Positions 7,112 to 14,912 of a stretch of 64,000 nt of DNA are shown piece after piece. The stretch is taken from contig JBEPTX010000001.1 in the NCBI GenBank assembly GCA_041691795.1, forward strand, positions 434,001-498,000, written 5' to 3'. The DNA is from JBEPTX01 sp041691795. Lineage in GTDB: Bacteria; Patescibacteriota; Saccharimonadia; Saccharimonadales; Saccharimonadaceae. Both the position numbers and the translations under genes were made by a program. Every line of letters starts with the position of its first letter. Position 1 is the stretch's first letter. The notes beneath the pieces were generated by a model. That model saw only the letters and a list, made by a program, of their open reading frames with translations, did no database searches and had not been told where the DNA came from.

Positions 7112-8915
7112 CACTTTTAGCTAGATTTCGCGGCTGATCAACATCGTTCCCGCGCGTAACAGCAACATAATACGCAAATAATTGTTGTACGACATTTAGT
7201 ACCAGCGGTGTCAGAATTTCTAACTTCGTATCAAACTTCAGAACCGTTTCGGCATCAATTTGTTTATCACTATTTGTAATCACAAACACATGACCACCAC
7301 GGGCATTTACCTCCGAAAGATTACTCATACTCTTTTCGAACAACCAGCCATCTTGCACTAACATTACCTCGAAAAACCGATCATCAACCAGTGCAATTGG
7401 ACCGTGTTTTAGTTCGCCACCGGCATAGCCTTCGGCCTGAATGTAACTAATTTCCTTTAGTTTAATCGCGCCTTCGAGCGCGGTCGGAAACATCGTATCG
7501 CGACCAAAGAAAAGTGCATGCTCGTAGTGCGCATACTTCTCAGCAATCGCTTTGATTTCATCACGTTTTGTAGATAGTAATCGTTCAATTTCATCGGGCA
7601 ACGCTGCGAGTTCATTAATATAGTTACTGAGTTCTTGAATACCTGCGCCTTTTGCCTGGGCGAGTTGCACGGCAAAGATGACCATAGCCGTTACTTGCGA
7701 TGTAAAGCCTTTGGTACTCGCCACAGAGATTTCTGGTCCTGCATGAACATAGACACCTCCACCTACTTCGCGTGCAATGGTCGAACCAACCGCGTTGATC
7801 ACACCAAGTGTTGGTATGCCGCGACGTTTTATCTCGCGCAGGCAGGCCAATGTATCAGCTGTTTCACCTGATTGGCTGACGATCAGTGCCACACTATTTT
7901 TGGGCAAATGGAACGACCGATAGCGAAGTTCTGACGCGATTTCAACATCGACAGTCAGTCCATCAACCAGATTTTCGAGATAATAAGATGCCAGCTGCCC
8001 TGCGTTGCGCGCTGTACCACAAGCAATGATAATAACGTGTTCAATTTTGCGCAGTTGGTCGTCGGTCATATTCAGCCCGCCCAAAAGCGCGCGATTTTGC
8101 CGTGGAATGACGCGACCGTTCAGCGTTGAACGCAACGTCGTTGGCTGCTCCATAATTTCTTTTAGCAAGAAATGATCGTAGCCTTGTTTTTGAATCGCCG
8201 ACATGTCGGCCTCGATTTGTTCAACCTTTGCTGTTAGTGGCTGGGCATTAAGATCCTTCAATTCGACATTATTTCGCTTGCAAACAGCTAGTTCACCATC
8301 GTTCAAATAAATAGCGTTTGTGGTGTAGCCAATCAGTGCCGATGCGTCGCTGGCAATGATTGTTTCGCCTTCGCCAACACCGATAATCAATGGACTGCCC
8401 TTGCGCGCCACTACAATTTCGTCGTTTTCACGGACCGATACGACAGCAATACCATAGGTTCCACGGACGAGTTGCAGCGCTTGTGTCACCGCAGCTTCTA
8501 ATGAAGTATTAGCATCGTAAAACGAATCAATCAGCGCGGCCAGGACTTCACTATCAGTTTCACTATCAAATACATAGCCTTTTAGCTCTGCCTTCAATTC
8601 CTTGTAGTTTTCGATAATGCCATTATGCACCAAATAAATATCGCCAGCTTGATGCGGATGTGCGTTGGTTTCTGATGGTTCACCGTGCGTTGCCCAGCGT
8701 GTATGGCCAATGCCAATTGTGTCATTATTTTTATGTTCGCCGACAAGTTCGGACAGCATTTCAACTTTGCCTTTTGCACGTAACAACGTCGCTGTAGTAC
8801 CATCCAATGTCACGACTCCAGCTGAATCGTAGCCGCGATATTCCAATCGGCGCAGGCCTCCTAGTAGTACATTCTGAGCTTGCTTTTTACCGACGTATCC
8901 AACAATTCCACACAT
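7098..8915 (-). CDS. glmS: Glutamine-fructose-6-phosphate aminotransferase (isomerizing)
   Basis: The 605 residues are full length for GlmS. The N-terminus MCGIVGYVG leaves Cys2 as the glutaminase nucleophile after Met removal. A class II glutamine amidotransferase domain (about 1-215, with GHTRWATHG and HNGIIENY) is followed by two sugar-isomerase (SIS) domains (about 280-420 and 455-600, with ACGTARNAG, SQSGETADT and the C-terminal NLAKSVTVE). It makes glucosamine-6-phosphate from fructose-6-phosphate and glutamine for peptidoglycan and surface sugars. It lies 3 bases downstream of the ATP-citrate lyase gene and is probably co-transcribed. No glmS riboswitch-like region exists in this spacing. 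Confidence 0.97.
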   Translation of the reverse strand: MCGIVGYVGKKQAQNVLLGGLRRLEYRGYDSAGVVTLDGTTATLLRAKGKVEMLSELVGEHKNNDTIGIGHTRWATHGEPSETNAHPHQAGDIYLVHNGIIENYKELKAELKGYVFDSETDSEVLAALIDSFYDANTSLEAAVTQALQLVRGTYGIAVVSVRENDEIVVARKGSPLIIGVGEGETIIASDASALIGYTTNAIYLNDGELAVCKRNNVELKDLNAQPLTAKVEQIEADMSAIQKQGYDHFLLKEIMEQPTTLRSTLNGRVIPRQNRALLGGLNMTDDQLRKIEHVIIIACGTARNAGQLASYYLENLVDGLTVDVEIASELRYRSFHLPKNSVALIVSQSGETADTLACLREIKRRGIPTLGVINAVGSTIAREVGGGVYVHAGPEISVASTKGFTSQVTAMVIFAVQLAQAKGAGIQELSNYINELAALPDEIERLLSTKRDEIKAIAEKYAHYEHALFFGRDTMFPTALEGAIKLKEISYIQAEGYAGGELKHGPIALVDDRFFEVMLVQDGWLFEKSMSNLSEVNARGGHVFVITNSDKQIDAETVLKFDTKLEILTPLVLNVVQQLFAYYVAVTRGNDVDQPRNLAKSVTVE

Positions 8916-8918
8916 ATA

Positions 8919-10700
8919 TTACCCCAAATACCTTACTTCATTAGTATCAACCCGGAACAGACCTTCGTCATGACGACGCTGATCCAAATAGTGACCCGTG
9001 AAACCTATCGAACGACTAAGTACAAATAATGCATTAAAGAATTCGATATCAACCAAATCTTCCAATTCAGCAATTGTATAGTCTAGTTCAGATTCTAAAA
9101 TATCCAACATCAGTACACCAATCGCCCCATCAATATTTAGTATCAAGTTACCTTTTTTTGTTGTGGTAATTTTCTCAACACCTAATGCAAAATTGAGATA
9201 GCGATCGCCGTTTGCATTACCTGCAAACTGCATCAACGCTTTCACGCGTGGATCCGGCATATCTAATCGATATTTCTTGTGACCAATACCAGGGATAATG
9301 CCACCGTTTGCCGTGAATGTATCAACAAATTGTTTTGGCTCTAGCTGCTGCGAAACACCCCGTAACCAACCCCCACTTGCCGCATTGATTGCCCCACCAA
9401 ATCGCGGCCCAATCGTTAGCAGTCCAGCCGTCAGACCAGATACCAAATCACGCCCAGACCGTGCTGTGATAATCGTATTCATTGCACCAGAAACATATGG
9501 TCCGTGGTCAACCAATAGTCGCATGACGTAGTCAGTAAATTCGATAGCTTTTTTTGATGTTACCTGTTTACCTAGCAGCATCGATAGGATCAATGATGAC
9601 AAACTATTGTTTTCGATCGTATGTAGCAGGTCGTTACCGAGCAGTTGCATTTCATTATTTTTGTCACCAGAGATATGACTGATGATCGCCCGTTTGTGGC
9701 GTGGTCCAATTACTGGAGCTTTCGAAGTCTCACTTATTTTGGTAGACTTGTGATCTTTTGTAGTCACACCTGCAATATCAGCGATATTGTCACAGACAAT
9801 TGCCCCACTTTTTTTCAGTCGCTGCTTTTTGGCAACCGCGGATTCATCATGAGTCTGCGCCATCGCACCAGCGTGACCGAATTGTGGCGGCGTTTCAAAT
9901 AGTTCAGCAACAACACCAGCAATATAAACGACGATTTTTTTGGTCAGCTTTTTTTGATCGATAAGTTTTGCAATTTCATATTCATCCGTACCACCGAGTT
10001 CACCAAAATAAACAATCTGTTTCGTGTCTTTGTCTTGTTCGGCTACCAACATTGCCTCTACCGGATCAGTAATTGGGAACCGATCACCACCTAGGGCAAT
10101 CGCAAATGACACACCCAAACCAGTGCCAGTTACCGTATGAATTAATTCGTTCACCATGCCACCCGACGAAGAAATAACCGCCGTATCACCTGCAGCCGAA
10201 ATCTTTGCCTGGACTAGCTGTTCATACTGCGTTCCGCCGATGGCACCAATTTTTGCAAAGCCGGGCAGTAACAATCCAACCGACGATGGACCAACAACGA
10301 GAATGTCTTTTTCTGTAGCAAGTGTTCTAAGTTCAAGCGAGTGGACTTCAGGTGTCCCCTCTGCAAAAATCACGGCAACTTTTAGATGTGGAAGTAATTC
10401 AAGCGCTTCCTTTGTCGACGCCAAAACACGCCGGGCAGATTGGACATTGACGATGACACTGCAGGCTAATAGATCTTTTTGCGTGAGATCATTGAGACTG
10501 CCGGTAACTGGAATAATGACCTCGTCTTCGCCCCAAAAGTATCGTTCCAATTTGCGTCCATGGGTAATAATCGCTGTGACGCTTGGTTTGGTTTTGCCAA
10601 TCATAAAATCATAGTCAAGAATTGATTGAATAATCCCTGGATGTGATCCGAGCGTGATCACGTTCATGTCAGATCGTCGTAAGTCGGCTAGTTTGATCAT
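8919..10700 (-). CDS. aclA: ATP-citrate lyase, large subunit (succinyl-CoA-ligase-alpha-like plus citrate-synthase-like domains)
   Basis: The 593 residues comprise a CoA-binding/succinyl-CoA-synthetase-alpha-like half (about 1-320) and a citrate-synthase-like half (about 345-593). The phosphohistidine motif GHAGA is at 275-279 (His276). The second half has DHGPYVSGAMNTII, GLLTIGPRFGGAINAASGG, GIGHKKYRLDMPDPRVKAL and GFTGHYLDQRR, which closely follow ATP-citrate lyase rather than plain citrate synthase. The enzyme converts citrate, CoA and ATP to acetyl-CoA, oxaloacetate, ADP and phosphate. Naming follows Chlorobium, where AclA carries the active His. It overlaps the ATP-grasp subunit gene as ATGA and lies 3 bases before glmS. 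It would be surprising in a reduced fermentative CPR genome. Confidence 0.9.
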   Translation of the reverse strand: MIKLADLRRSDMNVITLGSHPGIIQSILDYDFMIGKTKPSVTAIITHGRKLERYFWGEDEVIIPVTGSLNDLTQKDLLACSVIVNVQSARRVLASTKEALELLPHLKVAVIFAEGTPEVHSLELRTLATEKDILVVGPSSVGLLLPGFAKIGAIGGTQYEQLVQAKISAAGDTAVISSSGGMVNELIHTVTGTGLGVSFAIALGGDRFPITDPVEAMLVAEQDKDTKQIVYFGELGGTDEYEIAKLIDQKKLTKKIVVYIAGVVAELFETPPQFGHAGAMAQTHDESAVAKKQRLKKSGAIVCDNIADIAGVTTKDHKSTKISETSKAPVIGPRHKRAIISHISGDKNNEMQLLGNDLLHTIENNSLSSLILSMLLGKQVTSKKAIEFTDYVMRLLVDHGPYVSGAMNTIITARSGRDLVSGLTAGLLTIGPRFGGAINAASGGWLRGVSQQLEPKQFVDTFTANGGIIPGIGHKKYRLDMPDPRVKALMQFAGNANGDRYLNFALGVEKITTTKKGNLILNIDGAIGVLMLDILESELDYTIAELEDLVDIEFFNALFVLSRSIGFTGHYLDQRRHDEGLFRVDTNEVRYLG

Positions 10701-11851
10701 ACTTTTACTCCCTTTAGCGCTTGTTTCACTGCTTCACCAATTGGTGTCCGCTGATCGTTAACGGCACCCAACAAATCGTACTTTTGCAGTGTCTCGCGCA
10801 TGTTCCTTAGGCCTGCTTCCTGGTGTGGTCCACCACGCCTCACAAATATTTTTACGCCCTGTTTTTTCAGATCACCAGCATATTCATCGATCGCCCGAAT
10901 GATCCCGCCAAATGTTTTTTCGATGTTGGTAAAATTAGCCACCGCGCCACCAATAAAAACAATTTTAGACGGAGCTTTGGATGCCAGAAGCAATCGAAAA
11001 ACTGCCGATGCGTAGACATAGGTTTCTTCGAGTGTTGGGTTGCCGCTATATTCACCATAATTCGCCAAGACATGACCATGGCCAGCACTATATATTTCGT
11101 CAGCCACAACAACACTGGCACCGCCACCTGATAGTAGCAAAAATGCCGCACCGTCAGGATTAATCACCTGCAGCATGAATGATGCTGGTGACGTTTCGTT
11201 CAAATGCGTCACCGTTTGCTCTTCTTCGCTAAGGTGGCGTGGTGGTGTCCGGAGATCGTCTGTAGACCAGTCCTGGACCAAGAGTGTCGCTGCATCATCA
11301 ACCTCGATTGCCGCATCGAGTAGCGTTAGACTACTCCCAGCAACATAGGGATTAATTTCTAAAAGTGTAAAATAATTTTCCTGAAAAACCTGTACTAATG
11401 TTTGCAATTGATCCTGGGTGAAGCCAGATTTTTTGGCAATCGATGACCAATTTGTCTTGCTATCAATAATAAATGATTCGATCGAATCTGTCTGACTCTC
11501 AATATCAACACCGCCTTGGTTGGAAATACGTAAATGCAAACCTTGACCGTCACGTGTCATGCACAAATACCGCTCGTCTTTGCCATCATGCTTGACATAT
11601 GGCTCGATAATAAATGACTGGTAACCGTTTACCTGCAGCTTTTTCATCGCCGCCGAAAGTCCAGATTGCGCCACATCGAGCATCACCAGCCCTTTTTTGA
11701 ATCGTCCTTTGACTGCCTGATCAACCTTGACGACATACTTGCTATAGCCTTGGGCTGATTTTATATCATTTTCCCACCCAACATAGGGCAAACCTAATGC
11801 ATTACTCAGAATTATTTTTGATCGGTATTCAGATAATTTTCGACGTGGCAT
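10697..11851 (-). CDS. aclB: ATP-citrate lyase, ATP-grasp subunit (succinyl-CoA-ligase-beta-like)
   Basis: The 384 residues match the N-terminal ATP-grasp and CoA-ligase-like region of ATP-citrate lyase: YVVKVDQAVKGRFKKGLVML, FIIEPYVKHDGKDERYLCM, GGVDIE, then LLEINPYV and a FLLLSGGGASVVVADEI loop followed by NYGEYSGNPT. This subunit phosphorylates the catalytic His of the partner using ATP and binds citrate. It starts at ATG 11851, 6 bases after the acyltransferase stop, and its TGA overlaps the start of the large subunit. The pair is distinct from the SucC/SucD pair at 28222-30152, because only this pair carries the citrate-synthase-like domain. Confidence 0.88.
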   Translation of the reverse strand: MPRRKLSEYRSKIILSNALGLPYVGWENDIKSAQGYSKYVVKVDQAVKGRFKKGLVMLDVAQSGLSAAMKKLQVNGYQSFIIEPYVKHDGKDERYLCMTRDGQGLHLRISNQGGVDIESQTDSIESFIIDSKTNWSSIAKKSGFTQDQLQTLVQVFQENYFTLLEINPYVAGSSLTLLDAAIEVDDAATLLVQDWSTDDLRTPPRHLSEEEQTVTHLNETSPASFMLQVINPDGAAFLLLSGGGASVVVADEIYSAGHGHVLANYGEYSGNPTLEETYVYASAVFRLLLASKAPSKIVFIGGAVANFTNIEKTFGGIIRAIDEYAGDLKKQGVKIFVRRGGPHQEAGLRNMRETLQKYDLLGAVNDQRTPIGEAVKQALKGVKV

Positions 11852-11857
11852 CGTCGA

Positions 11858-13141
11858 TTACTCAACTTCCAGATCAGTTTCAGTGGTGGAACGATTACGA
11901 AATGATGCGAATCTTTCGCCAATTGATAGTCTCGCTCTGAGCGATTGCAGATCGTCAGACAGGCTACGCTTGCCAGAATAGATCTTTTCGAAATAGGATG
12001 CAGTATCCATCGCCGGTACTTCAATATATCTATGAAAGACAAATGTTGCGATCATCATGACAGGAACCGTCAACAAGACCGATAAAAGCGCAGCTTTGTT
12101 CAGCCCCATATGTGCGACTAGCAGAACAAAAATCCCCGTACAAGCAGTAAACAAAACTGACATGTGCAAGAGATAAATCGAGTAGGTGTACTTCCCTAAC
12201 GAACTAATACGAGGTGTAGCAAAAAATCGACTCAACCTCGGTAGCGCAAGAATTGCAAGTACTACAAAACTGGCACCAACGGTAATAAAAAATGGCTGAT
12301 AATTTATGTCATCAAACCACATCACATGAAGTGCTTTATACAAAGGACTTGTCACCGCGCCCGCTGGATACCCACCAAAGAATATGCCGAGTGCCAGCAG
12401 GATATACATGAACTTGTTGTTGAGCTTTTCCATGATTGCAACCTTGTTCACATAAAGATCTGCGAAAATCATTCCAATGATAAATCCAAGCAGCCACGAG
12501 CTGGAAAAAATGGCCACCAAAACAGCATATGGTACCCAACGATATTTCGAAGAACCGGCAATCAGTATCGCCGCAAAAACAATAAATGATCCGATCATTT
12601 CATAGCGTATCGTCCATAGAACAGGATTATAGGTAACATCACCGATCGTGAATGCCGAAACCGAGCCTTGTATCAGTGCTTTGAACAAATCGGGTGGAAA
12701 CGTCCATAGTGTCCCCAGCCAATTGGAATGTGTGATCGAGGTTACGGTCGCCATAGACTTGGTCAGGCCAAGTGACATAACCAACCATACGATCAATATC
12801 GAGGCCAGAGCAGGCAACATGAGTCGAAGATAGCGTTTAGCTGCAAGCTTCTTAACAATCTGGGGGTCTTTTGACTGAAAAAAACCAACACTTAGCACAA
12901 AACCGCTCAGCACAAAGAATATACCAACGGCAAATGTACCCGATAATAGACCAGCCAGTGGATTCTGGTATATATTATCTTCAAAACGCATATTCTGAAC
13001 CGGCGCAAAACCCGATCCAAGGCCGTAGTAAAAACTAGGGTAAAATAGCAAGGCCGCATGGAACAACACAACAACAACAGCCGCGACGACACGTAGGCCT
13101 TCTAGCTCCATAAAACGATTTGTTTTGTCGTTTGTACTCAA
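11858..13141 (-). CDS. Acyltransferase-3 family membrane protein
   Basis: The 427-residue protein has about ten membrane helices and the PF01757 signature: FMELEGLRVVAAVVVVLFH near the N-terminus, then FVLSGFVLSVGFF and, late in the protein, GKYTYSIYLLHM. Members O-acetylate sugars of surface polysaccharides or peptidoglycan using acetyl-CoA from the cytoplasm. The annotated start is TTG 13141; ATG 13111 is an alternative directly before the conserved helix. The gene runs into the ATP-citrate lyase genes with a 6-base gap, so acetyl-CoA supply and sugar acetylation may be linked; that link is inference. Confidence 0.85.
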   Translation of the reverse strand: MSTNDKTNRFMELEGLRVVAAVVVVLFHAALLFYPSFYYGLGSGFAPVQNMRFEDNIYQNPLAGLLSGTFAVGIFFVLSGFVLSVGFFQSKDPQIVKKLAAKRYLRLMLPALASILIVWLVMSLGLTKSMATVTSITHSNWLGTLWTFPPDLFKALIQGSVSAFTIGDVTYNPVLWTIRYEMIGSFIVFAAILIAGSSKYRWVPYAVLVAIFSSSWLLGFIIGMIFADLYVNKVAIMEKLNNKFMYILLALGIFFGGYPAGAVTSPLYKALHVMWFDDINYQPFFITVGASFVVLAILALPRLSRFFATPRISSLGKYTYSIYLLHMSVLFTACTGIFVLLVAHMGLNKAALLSVLLTVPVMMIATFVFHRYIEVPAMDTASYFEKIYSGKRSLSDDLQSLRARLSIGERFASFRNRSTTETDLEVE

Positions 13142-13199
13142 CCCTAAATTCCCCTAATCTATCCTCTGTATTGTACCACGATAGAGAGGTGCGTGCGTG

Positions 13200-14243
13200 C
13201 TAGGACTGAATCTTTTTGGCAATCTCGCCAACACGTGGGCTCAAATCTCTTCGCGCAACCAACAGACCGTCTTTGGTGTTTACAATCACGATATTATCCA
13301 GACCAATTACGGCGATATGCTTACCAGGTTCCTCGTTGCGTATAAATGCGTTCTGGACTTCGATTTCGTGGATATTATCGCCCTTGAAATAGTTGTTTAA
13401 TTCGTCAGACTGATTTGCCTCATGCAAATCTTTGAAATTCCCGACATCCATCCAGTCAAAGCTTGCCGATACTACGGCCAAACTTTTTGCTTTTTCGATG
13501 AGCGCGATATCAATTACCTGATTGTCGAGTGCCAGGTAGGTGTCGTTGTACTCTTTTGAGTTCGGATCAGTGATAGTAGCGAGAGTCTCATAGGTTTTCT
13601 TTAGATCGGGTGCGCTACGACCCATTTCATTCAAAAATGTATCGATGGATCCAACGAAATACCCACAATTCCAGAGGTAGTTTCCTGATGCAACATACTG
13701 TTTAGCTGTCGTAAAGTCAGGTTTTTCCTTGAACGATTCAACATTGTACACACCAGAATCGGCGTCGATCGTGCCATCTCGTTCGATATAGCCAAATCCA
13801 GTCGCTGGGAAGGTTGGTTCGATGCCAATCAAAGCAATTTCATTTTTCTCAGTTGAAATTTTGGCTGCTAGATTGAACGAACGAACGAATCCAGCGGTGT
13901 CACGAATACTATGGTCGGCCGAAATAAAGGCAATTGGCTCGCCATGTTCATTACGCCTCGCAATGTAATCGAGTGCCATAATAATACAGTGTGCCGTCCC
14001 ACGCCGACCCGGTTCGATGATAAATGCATCCTCGGGAAGATCAGGAAGCTGTTCTTTCAGGTGATCAGAGTGGCTGGCCTCGGTCACAACATAGACCAAA
14101 TCACCAAGTCGTCTGGCACGCTCGTACGTCATCTGTAGAATCGATTCATCGCCGGTCAAGCTCAATAAGTGTTTTGGAAATTTTGGGGTTGATAGCGGCC
14201 ACAATCGAGTCCCTGAACCACCTGCAATAATAACTGTTATCAT
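13200..14243 (-). CDS. manC: Mannose-1-phosphate guanylyltransferase
   Basis: With ATG 14243, preceded by GGAGGAG 6 bases upstream, the protein has 347 residues. It opens with MITVIIAGGSGTRLWPLST, the nucleotidyltransferase G-G-x-G-T-R-L-W-P signature, and continues with PKHLLSL, FISADHSI, GFGYIERDG, FKEKPDFTTA, YLWNCGYFVG and DWMDVGNF, all typical of ManC-type GDP-mannose pyrophosphorylases. It makes GDP-mannose from mannose-1-phosphate and GTP. The isomerase cupin domain found in bifunctional ManC/AlgA is absent here and appears as a separate gene at 27637-28188. A longer in-frame reading to 14378 lacks conservation and a ribosome binding site. Confidence 0.93.
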   Translation of the reverse strand: MITVIIAGGSGTRLWPLSTPKFPKHLLSLTGDESILQMTYERARRLGDLVYVVTEASHSDHLKEQLPDLPEDAFIIEPGRRGTAHCIIMALDYIARRNEHGEPIAFISADHSIRDTAGFVRSFNLAAKISTEKNEIALIGIEPTFPATGFGYIERDGTIDADSGVYNVESFKEKPDFTTAKQYVASGNYLWNCGYFVGSIDTFLNEMGRSAPDLKKTYETLATITDPNSKEYNDTYLALDNQVIDIALIEKAKSLAVVSASFDWMDVGNFKDLHEANQSDELNNYFKGDNIHEIEVQNAFIRNEEPGKHIAVIGLDNIVIVNTKDGLLVARRDLSPRVGEIAKKIQS

Positions 14244-14362
14244 GTTTTTCTCCTCCACGTAAGTCTGCGCATGATTATACAGTAGCTTTGCCCGTTTTGG
14301 AATTGGATTGAACATGCTGTTTATGGTAATATATAGATACAAACATAAAGTTGCGAGATAAA

Positions 14363-14908
14363 ATGGATATACACTCAAAACAAACCAACAAAAAGAAATA
14401 TTTCATCATCGGTGCAGTCATTGTCCTATTGATTGTTGTCGGTGTTTTTTTATTCTTATATCTATTTCCTCATTCGCCAACCCCAGCCGCCTCGACTGAT
14501 TCAAAAACAACTACGGATCAACAAAAAGCAGCTGCCGATACCAAAAAAGCCGCCGCTAGCGACAAAGCTTCGGGCAGTGACCCATCACCCGCACCAACAC
14601 CAGGCACCAATGGCTCAAAGCCAACTGTCGGCGTCGCAATCACCGCAGCCAACCAAAACGGCAGCATTTTCCAGGTTCGCACTCTTATTCAGACGATCGA
14701 TAGCAGTGGTGTTTGCACCCTTACTCTGACCAGAACAGGCGCAACGACCTACACTCAAACTCAAGGCGTCCAAGCGCTCCCTAGCACATCAACATGTAAA
14801 GGCTTCGACATCCCAACCGCTGGACTCGCTGGCAGCTGGACACTGACCGTTACGTTCGAAAATGCAACTTTAACAGGAACCGTTTCACAACCAATAACGA
14901 TAAAATAG
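14363..14908 (+). CDS. Single-helix membrane-anchored protein of unknown function
   Basis: The protein has 181 residues from ATG 14363 (a TTG at 14351 is possible). A short basic cytoplasmic head is followed by one membrane helix at about 15-37 and an Ala/Lys/Thr/Ser/Pro-rich linker (about 40-95). The C-terminal domain of about 85 residues has two Cys residues (GVCTLTLTRTG and STCKGFDIP) and a beta-rich, Ig-like look ending in TGTVSQPITIK. I do not recognise the family. It lies 4 bases before the wall-hydrolase-like gene and is probably co-transcribed with it, so it may work at the cell surface. Confidence 0.75.
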   Translation: MDIHSKQTNKKKYFIIGAVIVLLIVVGVFLFLYLFPHSPTPAASTDSKTTTDQQKAAADTKKAAASDKASGSDPSPAPTPGTNGSKPTVGVAITAANQNGSIFQVRTLIQTIDSSGVCTLTLTRTGATTYTQTQGVQALPSTSTCKGFDIPTAGLAGSWTLTVTFENATLTGTVSQPITIK

Positions 14909-14912
14909 CCCT

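Noticed and set aside
10697..11851. Second succinyl-CoA synthetase beta subunit
   Set aside because: The partner gene carries a citrate-synthase-like domain and the sequence follows ATP-citrate lyase motifs.
12326..12589. 87-codon plus-strand ORF inside the acyltransferase gene
   Set aside because: Antisense to conserved membrane helices; Lys/Asn/His-rich translation without conservation signs.
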